Assembly (NCBI GenBank): GCA_002778535.1 | Contig: PFBP01000036.1 | Span: 1 to 10,013 of the forward strand | DNA: 10,013 bases | From: Candidatus Kuenenbacteria bacterium CG10_big_fil_rev_8_21_14_0_10_36_11 | Lineage (GTDB): Bacteria > Patescibacteriota > Patescibacteriia > UBA2196 | Direction of reading: 5' to 3' | Shown here: positions 1-5,588 of the stretch, one piece after another | Layout of the letters: every line of letters starts with the position of its first letter | Numbering within the stretch: the stretch's first letter is position 1 | Notes under the pieces: generated by a model | Seen by the model: only the letters and a program-made list of their open reading frames with translations | Databases searched by the model: none | What the model was told of the DNA's origin: nothing | Made by a program: the position numbers and the translations under genes

Positions 1-830
1 AGTTTTATCAGGTGCAAAATGTTTATTGGTCAGCAGATAAGAATCAGGCCATTATTGAATATCCAGATGGCAATAAAATTTTGTATGATTTTATTAAAAA
101 TAAACAGCTGACTTTAAAAAAAGAAATCAACGAACCGGAATTTAATTCCACGGGACAAGTGGCTTATAAACATCTGACCAATGATACAGCTAATAATTGG
201 CTGGCTGTAACCAATGTTCAAGGTTCAGAAACAAATTTAATTGAGCCTTTGGGAGATAATGAAAATGAAGTGCAGATTGCCTGGTCGCCCACTGGCGAAG
301 TCGCGGCTTTGTTTGCCAAGCCAGTTGGCAATGATAAAACAGAAGTTTTTTTTATCGGGCTTAAAGAAGAAAATTTTAAGTCCTTGATTGTTGACGGCAG
401 TAATTTTAAAGGTTTATGGTCGCCTTCTGGCGCGCGTCTGCTTTATCATGCTATCTCCGGACAAAATAATTATAACCCCATGCTCTGGATTGCGGACGCC
501 GAGGGCGAGACAATTGGCAATCATAAATTTTCTTTAGGCCTTTCCACCTGGATTGATAAATGCGCTTTTCAAAGCGAGAAAATTTTATATTGCGCGGTGC
601 CAAGAGAACTACCTGAAGGCGCCGGCCTTTATCCTGAATTAATTACTGACACCGAAGATTTAATTTACAAAATTGATTTATCAACCGGGCTTAAAGATTT
701 AATCGCGGAGCCAGCGGACAAAGATGGCAATAAATTTAATATAGAGAAATTATACATTACTGATAAAGAAGATTATATTTTCTTTTTGAATAAAAGAGAT
801 GGCAGGGTTTATAAAATTGAATTAAAATAA
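1..830 (+). CDS. Beta-propeller-like (WD40/TolB-like) protein, 3' part only
   Basis: The frame is open to the left edge (F-Y-Q precede the GTG at 12), so the true start lies outside and that GTG is probably internal. About 275 residues are visible, ending at TAA 828-830. I do not recognise a specific family. The visible part shows propeller-type strand repeats: WSAD, FNSTG, WSPTG and WSPSG, at residues 6, 44, 91 and 136 counted from the GTG, each followed by a hydrophobic strand. This is the W-S-P-[DTS]-G pattern of TolB/WD40-like blades. The last segment (YKIDLSTG, VYKIELK) looks like closing blade strands. No membrane segment or catalytic motif is visible in this part, and a signal peptide or anchor could lie upstream. 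Proteins of this kind are often exported binding scaffolds, but function here is unknown. It is separated from htpX by a terminator and so is the last gene of its own unit. Confidence 0.75.
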   Translation, partial: FYQVQNVYWSADKNQAIIEYPDGNKILYDFIKNKQLTLKKEINEPEFNSTGQVAYKHLTNDTANNWLAVTNVQGSETNLIEPLGDNENEVQIAWSPTGEVAALFAKPVGNDKTEVFFIGLKEENFKSLIVDGSNFKGLWSPSGARLLYHAISGQNNYNPMLWIADAEGETIGNHKFSLGLSTWIDKCAFQSEKILYCAVPRELPEGAGLYPELITDTEDLIYKIDLSTGLKDLIAEPADKDGNKFNIEKLYITDKEDYIFFLNKRDGRVYKIELK

Positions 831-861
831 ATTTTTATGTATTGTGTTTGCGAATTATAGT

Positions 862-892
862 TAGGCTGGGTTTTAAAACCCAGCCTATTTTT
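862..892 (+). terminator. Rho-independent terminator after the propeller gene
   Basis: A perfect palindrome (862-887) has a 9-bp GC-rich arm TAGGCTGGG, a TTTTAAAA centre that can extend the pairing, and the matching arm CCCAGCCTA. A run of five T follows at 888-892. It starts 31 bp after the stop of the propeller gene. The left flank is not an A-run, so it points to termination on the plus strand. It also shows that a long htpX frame read from TTG 842 is not the real gene. Confidence 0.88.
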
Positions 893-893
893 C

Positions 894-922
894 TTGCCAA
901 ATTTGATATTTTTTGCTACTCT
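894..922 (+). promoter_or_regulatory. Probable sigma70-type promoter for htpX-clpC
   Basis: A -35-like TTGCCA (894-899) is followed after 17 bp by TACTCT (917-922), with a TG one base upstream (914-915), giving an extended -10 pattern. The hexamer itself is weak (3 of 6 consensus positions). It sits directly after the terminator, where a new unit must start. Transcription would begin near 929, leaving a leader of about 15 nt before ATG 944. That would exclude the alternative ATG at 923. This is an inference from spacing and motif only. Confidence 0.45.
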
Positions 923-943
923 ATGGGAGTAGTCTTATTTTAT

Positions 944-1837
944 ATGTATTCTCAAATTGATGCTAACAAGCGCAAAACTTTTTTTCTGATGGCATTTTTT
1001 GCTGTTCTGCTTTTAGCCATCGGCTACTTTTTTTCTTATTATTATAATTCTCTTGATTTTTTAATTATCGCCTTAGTTATTTCTTTAGGCATGAACTTGG
1101 CCAGTTATTTTGCTGGCGACAAAATTGCTTTGATGACAGCTGGAGCAGAAGGGCCGTTAAAACAAACAGACAATCCTTATGTTTATCGGTTAGTAGAGAA
1201 TTTAGCCATCACAGCTGGTTTGCCATTGCCAAAAATTTATTTAATTCCTGATAGTTTTCCTAATGCTTTTGCCACTGGCCGTGATCCCAAGCACGCGACA
1301 ATTGCTTTGACCACTGGCTTAATTGAAAGTTTAGAAAATGAAGAATTAGAAGGCGTGATCGCGCACGAATTGTCTCACATAAAAAATTATGATATCAGAT
1401 TAATGATGGTTATTATTGTTTTGGTCGGACTTGTTACTTTGGCGGTTGATATGCTTTGGCGCTCAAAATTTTTTGGCCGAAAAAATAGTTCTGAAAAAAC
1501 AGGTGGGCAATTAGGTGGAATTTTAATGATCGTTGGTTTAGTATTGGTGGTGCTTTCGCCAATTATTGCTCAGTTAATGCAATTAGCCATTTCAAGAAAA
1601 AGAGAGTTTTTGGCAGATGCTGACGGCGCTTTAATCACTCGTTATCCCGAAGGATTGGCCCGGGCTTTGGAAAAAATCAATGCTTATAAACTGCCTATGA
1701 AAAAAGCAACCAATGCCACAGCGCATTTATACTTAGCCAATCCTTTTGGCGCGCAAGCTGGCAAAGGTTTAGCCAAATTATTTTCCACGCATCCGCCGAT
1801 TGAAGAGAGAATAAAATCATTGCGCGAAATGATTTAA
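944..1837 (+). CDS. htpX: HtpX family membrane zinc metalloprotease
   Basis: HtpX (peptidase M48) is an inner-membrane protease that cleaves misfolded or damaged membrane proteins at the cytoplasmic face. The product is 297 aa, normal for the family. Two N-terminal hydrophobic segments (about residues 13-33 and 37-55) precede the catalytic region. The zinc motif HELSH is at 141-145 in the context EGVIAHELSHIKNYD, and the third ligand is probably E221 in SRKREFLADADGA. Two more hydrophobic segments (about 152-170 and 190-213) lie between these, as is usual. A family-typical NAFATGRDP is at 107-115. I chose ATG 944 because it yields MYSQIDANKRKT, a typical start. ATG 923 would add seven residues, and longer versions run into the terminator. 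GGGAG at 925-929 is 14 nt upstream, long for a ribosome binding site. clpC follows after 5 bp, so the two are very likely co-transcribed. Confidence 0.93.
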   Translation: MYSQIDANKRKTFFLMAFFAVLLLAIGYFFSYYYNSLDFLIIALVISLGMNLASYFAGDKIALMTAGAEGPLKQTDNPYVYRLVENLAITAGLPLPKIYLIPDSFPNAFATGRDPKHATIALTTGLIESLENEELEGVIAHELSHIKNYDIRLMMVIIVLVGLVTLAVDMLWRSKFFGRKNSSEKTGGQLGGILMIVGLVLVVLSPIIAQLMQLAISRKREFLADADGALITRYPEGLARALEKINAYKLPMKKATNATAHLYLANPFGAQAGKGLAKLFSTHPPIEERIKSLREMI

Positions 1838-1842
1838 AAAAT

Positions 1843-4455
1843 ATGATCAATATTTTTCCAAAATTTACCGCTCGGTTAAACTCTGTGCTTTATCACGCAG
1901 AGTCATTTGCTTTGGCCACAACTAAAAAAGAAATAGATTTGGAAGACTTGCTTATGGCTTTGGCTGAAACAAAAGGCAGTTTGGCCAGAGAAATTTTAAT
2001 GAAATCAGGATTGAGTGTTAAAGGGCAAGAAGAGAAAATGGGGATAGCGGCCTCAACCAAAAGATCGCTTGAATTTTCTGAAACAGCCAAACAGGTTTTG
2101 GAAAGATCAGCTTTTATCGCGCTTGAATTCGGCCAAAATTATATTGGTACTGAACATTTATTATTTGCCATTCTTGAGATAGAAACTAAAGAGGCGGAAA
2201 AAATATTGGGCATACGGCATGTGGATATTAAAAAAACGCAAGAACAATTAAAAATAATTTTTAAATCCACTGACAATTTTAAAGTTATGACTCAAGCGGT
2301 GAGGCAAATTGGCAAAACAGCTTTATTGGCTAATGATTTAATTGCCGCGCGCGGGCTTATGGACGAATTGGCTGAAAATTTTGATGATTTTTTGCCTAAT
2401 CCGGCTGATTTAGTTGATAAGCCAAGGCAGGAAAAAAGAAATTCAGCCGGACGAATAAAAAAAGATTCAATGTTGGATATTTTTAGCCGGGAATTAACTG
2501 ATGAAATTTTGCAAAAAACCATTGATCCAGTAATTGGCCGCGAGGCGGAAATTGAGCGCTTGATGCAAATTTTATGTAGGCGAACAAAAAATAATCCGGT
2601 GCTTTTGGGCGATCCTGGCGTAGGCAAAACAGCTATTGTTGAGGGTTTGGCCAAGCGCATTTTACTTGGCCAGGTGCCGGACTTTTTATTGGATAAAAGA
2701 ATTTACGCTCTTGATTTGGGTTTGATGTTAGCCGGGACAATGATGCGCGGCGAATTTGAAGCGCGTTTAAAACAGGTTTTAGCCGAAGTTAAAGCCAGGC
2801 CAGAAGTGATTTTATTTATTGATGAACTGCATAATATTGTCGGCGCCGGGGGACCCAGCGGTTCTATGGACGCGGCTAATATCTTAAAGCCGGCTCTGGC
2901 TCGGGGCGAACTGCGCTGTATTGGCGCCACGACTTTTAATGAATATAAAAAATATATTGAAGAAGACGCGGCTTTGGAGCGGCGTTTCCAGGTAATAAAA
3001 ATTGAGGAGCCGACGAGCGAGGATGCGATTAAAATTCTAATTGGCATCAGACAAAATTATGAAAAACATCATCTGATAAAAATTACTGATGAAGCGATTG
3101 AAGCCGCGGTTAAATTATCTGAACGCTATGTGCCTGAAAAGTTTTTGCCAGACAAAGCCATTGATTTAATTGATGAAGCAGGGGCAAGGGCGCGCCTGGC
3201 CTTAGGCGCTGTTAATGAAGATTTGCGCCAGCTAAATTTTTTAAAAAGCAAAATAGAAGATTTGGAAAATTTAAAAGAAGAAATGGTGCGGGAAAAAAAA
3301 TATGAATCGGCCCTGAAAATTAAAATTGAAACAGATAAAATTTTTGCGCAGATTTTACAGCTTGAAGAAAAAATAGCTCTTCCGGATTTGGAAGATAGAT
3401 ATTTGGGTAAGATAGACGAGAAAGATATTGCCGAGATAGTGGCTAAAATTATTGGCGTCCAGAAAGAAAATTTAATTATTGACAGCGGCAAAAAATTGGT
3501 TAACTTAGATAAGATTTTAGCCGGGCGTATTGTGGGGCAAGATCAAGTGTTAAAGGATTTAGCTTTTTGTTTAAAGAGGAGTTCTGCCGGACTCTCGGGC
3601 AAAAATCGGCCCCTGGCTAGTTTCATGTTTTTGGGTCCAACTGGCGTAGGTAAAACAGAGACTGCCAAAGTTTTGGCCCAAGAAATTTTTAAAGGCATAA
3701 ATGAAAAAGGAAATTTGATTCGTCTGGATATGTCAGAATTTGCGGAAAATTTTAATGTTTCGCGCCTGATTGGCTCGCCAGCCGGTTATGTAGGTTATAA
3801 AGAGGGAGGCCGTTTAACCGAAGCTGTCAGGCGTAGTCCTTATAGCGTGGTTTTGTTTGATGAAATTGAAAAAGCTCACAGTGAAGTGTTTAATGTGCTC
3901 TTGCAGGTTTTAGATGAAGGAATTTTAACTGACGCGGCTGGCAAGAGAGTTGATTTTAGAAACACAGTTATTATTCTGACTTCAAATTTAGGCAACAAAG
4001 AATTAGAAAAAAATAAGGTTGGTTTTAATAATATTACTCGAGCTGGCCAGGGAATCTCCCGCTCTGTTTCTGAAGAAACAGAGACCCGAGATAAATTTCT
4101 ACAGATAGTTAAAGAAAAATTCAGGCCAGAGTTTTTGGGCCGTTTGGATAAGGTTTTAATTTTTAAACCCTTGGATTTGAAAGCGGCGGAAAAAATAGTG
4201 GCGCTTCAGTTGCAAGAGCTGGCTCGCAATTTAGCAATTAATAAGAATATTAAATTAAACTGGAATAAAAAAATTGTGAAAGAGCTGGCAAAGTTAGGAT
4301 TTTCCACTGAAAGCGGAGCGCGCAATATCAGGCGAGTTATAGAGGAGAGGGTAGAAGGGAAGCTGGCTGAACAGATACTTGAGGGGGAAATAAAACAAAA
4401 TAGTCAGGTTTGTTTGAACTGGGAAAAAAGTGGAGTGGCGATAAAAAAAGTATGA
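1843..4455 (+). CDS. clpC: ClpC-type double AAA+ ATP-dependent unfoldase
   Basis: Hsp100/Clp unfoldase, cytoplasmic; it threads proteins through a hexamer pore into the ClpP peptidase. The product is 870 aa, somewhat longer than typical ClpC. Domains in order: Clp-N double repeat (about 1-145); linker; D1 with Walker A GDPGVGKT (256-263), Walker B LFIDELH (324-330) and Arg finger region ALERRF (377-382); a short coiled-coil middle domain (about 460-515) as in ClpC, not the long ClpB one; D2 with Walker A GPTGVGKT (598-605), Walker B VVLFDEIEKAH (669-679), sensor TSN (713-715), RPEFLGR (761-767) and sensor-2 GAR (825-827). A VGF at 726-728 sits where ClpP-docking loops occur, which favours ClpC over ClpB. 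The D2 pore loop GYVG (648-651) is intact. The D1 loop reads GTMMRGEFE (298-306), with Met where Tyr is usual. ATG 1843 lies 5 bp after the htpX stop and has no Shine-Dalgarno; coupling is likely. ClpP is not in the window. Confidence 0.95.
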   Translation: MINIFPKFTARLNSVLYHAESFALATTKKEIDLEDLLMALAETKGSLAREILMKSGLSVKGQEEKMGIAASTKRSLEFSETAKQVLERSAFIALEFGQNYIGTEHLLFAILEIETKEAEKILGIRHVDIKKTQEQLKIIFKSTDNFKVMTQAVRQIGKTALLANDLIAARGLMDELAENFDDFLPNPADLVDKPRQEKRNSAGRIKKDSMLDIFSRELTDEILQKTIDPVIGREAEIERLMQILCRRTKNNPVLLGDPGVGKTAIVEGLAKRILLGQVPDFLLDKRIYALDLGLMLAGTMMRGEFEARLKQVLAEVKARPEVILFIDELHNIVGAGGPSGSMDAANILKPALARGELRCIGATTFNEYKKYIEEDAALERRFQVIKIEEPTSEDAIKILIGIRQNYEKHHLIKITDEAIEAAVKLSERYVPEKFLPDKAIDLIDEAGARARLALGAVNEDLRQLNFLKSKIEDLENLKEEMVREKKYESALKIKIETDKIFAQILQLEEKIALPDLEDRYLGKIDEKDIAEIVAKIIGVQKENLIIDSGKKLVNLDKILAGRIVGQDQVLKDLAFCLKRSSAGLSGKNRPLASFMFLGPTGVGKTETAKVLAQEIFKGINEKGNLIRLDMSEFAENFNVSRLIGSPAGYVGYKEGGRLTEAVRRSPYSVVLFDEIEKAHSEVFNVLLQVLDEGILTDAAGKRVDFRNTVIILTSNLGNKELEKNKVGFNNITRAGQGISRSVSEETETRDKFLQIVKEKFRPEFLGRLDKVLIFKPLDLKAAEKIVALQLQELARNLAINKNIKLNWNKKIVKELAKLGFSTESGARNIRRVIEERVEGKLAEQILEGEIKQNSQVCLNWEKSGVAIKKV

Positions 4456-4473
4456 TTTACGCGTTTGTCAATT

Positions 4474-4583
4474 TGTCATCCCCGCGAAAGTGGGGATCCA
4501 AAAAGTTTGTTTTTGTGATATGCCTTGATTCCTGGATTCCCGCTGGAGTTTACCCCGTACTGCGATACGGGGCGGGAATGACA
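4474..4583. repeat. MITE/REP-like imperfect palindromic repeat, 110 bp
   Basis: The ends are inverted repeats: TGTCATCCCCGC (4474-4485) against TGTCATTCCCGC read from 4583 to 4572, 11 of 12 identical. The left part folds into an 8-bp stem with a GAAA loop (4478-4497). The right part folds as an outer ATTCCCGC/GCGGGAAT stem (4536-4543 with 4572-4579) around an inner CCCCGTA/TACGGGG stem (4553-4559 with 4566-4572). GGATCCA/TGGATTCC stretches flank the core. This matches in style the dispersed GTCATTCCCGC-type repeats of many bacterial genomes. It has no gene of its own. There is no clear target-site duplication, but TTTGTCA occurs twice at the left end (4464-4470, 4472-4478). Its right end is 7 bp before the comF start codon. 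Confidence 0.8.
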
Positions 4584-4590
4584 GAAAAAT

Positions 4591-5250
4591 ATGTTTAAAA
4601 AGATAAAAGCATTATTTTTAGATATTTTTTTCCCTATTGAATGTTTAGGTTGCGGTTTGCCTGATAAATGGTTTTGCGAACAATGTTTTAGCCAATTATC
4701 TCTTAATAAAAATTTTTTTGAAACCATTGATTTTTTTCCGTCTTATTTAGACTGTTTTTTTATTGCTTCTGACTGGCAACAGAAAATTTTGCAAAAATTG
4801 ATTCATAGCTATAAATATAATTTTAATAGGGAGTTAGCTGAAATTTTGGGGCGGTTATTGATTATAAAATTTAAACATATACTGACTGTTTATTCAGAAT
4901 TAAGAGAGGTAACTTTATTGCCAATACCTTTGCATAAAAAAAGAAAAGCCTGGCGCGGTTTTAATCAGGCAGAACTGCTGGCAGAAATTTTAGCAGAAAA
5001 TTTTAATGTGGATTTGAGGGGCGATTTATTGAAAAGAATTAAAAACACCAAACCGCAGGTGGGTTTAAAAAGTTTAAAAAGAGCAGAAAATATAAGCGGC
5101 GCTTTTCAGGTTATGGGCGAGGCGCGGGGACAAACATTTTTGCTCTTGGATGATGTGGTTACCACTGGCTCAACTATGAATGAATGCGCGCATGTTTTAA
5201 AACAAGCTGGCGCAGACAAAGTTTATGGCTTGGCCGTGGCTAGGGGGTGA
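4591..5250 (+). CDS. comF: ComF family protein (zinc finger plus phosphoribosyltransferase fold)
   Basis: ComF proteins are cytoplasmic, with an N-terminal zinc ribbon and a C-terminal PRTase-type domain. They are needed for inward transport or handling of single-stranded DNA during natural transformation, though the reaction is not settled. The product is 219 aa, typical length. The zinc ligands are C18, C21, C29 and C32 (CxxC-x7-CxxC). Conserved blocks follow: LLPIPLHKKRKAWRGFNQ (109-126), the K-R-x-x-x-T-x-x-Q block near 148-156, RAENISGAF (164-172), and the PRPP-binding loop LLLDDVVTTGST (184-195) with D187 and D188. The gene starts at ATG 4591, just after the palindromic repeat, with no Shine-Dalgarno. 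It may be read through from clpC or from something within the repeat; the sequence does not decide this. No other competence genes are in the window. It converges on dciA, 41 bp away. Confidence 0.93.
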   Translation: MFKKIKALFLDIFFPIECLGCGLPDKWFCEQCFSQLSLNKNFFETIDFFPSYLDCFFIASDWQQKILQKLIHSYKYNFNRELAEILGRLLIIKFKHILTVYSELREVTLLPIPLHKKRKAWRGFNQAELLAEILAENFNVDLRGDLLKRIKNTKPQVGLKSLKRAENISGAFQVMGEARGQTFLLLDDVVTTGSTMNECAHVLKQAGADKVYGLAVARG

Positions 5251-5254
5251 GAAT

Positions 5255-5287
5255 GTATTATGGGAAAAGTATAAAGTATAATGGGAA
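5255..5287. repeat. Short AT-rich repeat in the comF/dciA convergent gap
   Basis: GTATTATGGGAA (5255-5266) recurs as GTATAATGGGAA (5276-5287), 11 of 12 identical and offset by 21 bp, which is three heptamers. The bases between also repeat on a 7-base step (AAGTATA twice). It fills most of the 41-bp gap. No hairpin terminator for either converging gene is visible here. Confidence 0.55.
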
Positions 5288-5291
5288 TTTT

Positions 5292-5588
5292 TTAAGTTAG
5301 ATACCTTATTTTTTTAATTATTTTCTGTCCAAATTTTTGATTGATTTTTTCTATAATTTCATTTTCTGCAAATCTAATTTCTTGGCTGGCAACGGAAGAG
5401 AGAGAAACAAGAGTTAGAATATTATCTTTAAGATAAAGAGCGCGCGCATGGCGGGTGATTTTTTCGCCCCACTTTTCTTTTAAAATATTATCAAATTCTT
5501 CGCACACTAAAGCGGCCTTGATCTGATTTGACAGGCCTTTTTGGGAGACTTGTTTATTAAGAATATCGCTCAGACTCGATACTGGCAT
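5292..5588 (-). CDS. dciA: DUF721/DciA-like protein (replicative helicase loader family)
   Basis: The product is 98 aa. Its fold pattern matches DUF721, now called DciA, which binds DNA and loads the replicative helicase DnaB in the many bacteria lacking DnaC or DnaI. Visible features: an N-terminal helix SLSDILNKQVSQKGL (5-19), a second helix through EEFDNILKEKWGEKITRHARAL (30-51, cf. the family W-x-x-x-V-G-x-x-x-x-x-H-T pattern), the strand turn YLKDNILTLVSLSS (52-65) and the family-typical A-x-Q-E-I-R-F (67-73), ending in IIKKIRYLT. It is at the short end for the family: essentially only the core domain, without a long tail. ATG 5588 lies inside the end of the upstream helicase gene (19-bp overlap in another frame) and lacks a Shine-Dalgarno, so translational coupling is likely. 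The assignment is by motif pattern, not a database search. Confidence 0.8.
   Translation of the reverse strand: MPVSSLSDILNKQVSQKGLSNQIKAALVCEEFDNILKEKWGEKITRHARALYLKDNILTLVSLSSVASQEIRFAENEIIEKINQKFGQKIIKKIRYLT

Noticed and set aside
842..943. Extension of htpX to TTG 842 or ATG 923
   Set aside because: The TTG frame passes through the terminator hairpin and the promoter, and neither extension resembles the HtpX N-terminus. ATG 944 gives a family-typical start.
1893..3491. Four minus-strand frames of 65-122 aa inside clpC
   Set aside because: They are antisense shadows of a well-supported gene. Compositions are Ser/Ile/Lys-rich with no domain, and there is no promoter or ribosome binding site.
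4478..4497. Rho-independent terminator for clpC at the left hairpin of the repeat
   Set aside because: The stem is good but it is followed by CCAAAAAG rather than a T-run, so it is better described as part of the palindromic repeat.
4410..4598. 62-aa plus-strand frame between clpC and comF
   Set aside because: It begins inside clpC in another frame and is otherwise a translation of the palindromic repeat. Such repeat-derived frames are common spurious calls.
4476..4727. 83-aa minus-strand frame across the repeat and the comF start
   Set aside because: It is antisense to comF and made partly of repeat sequence, with no recognisable domain.
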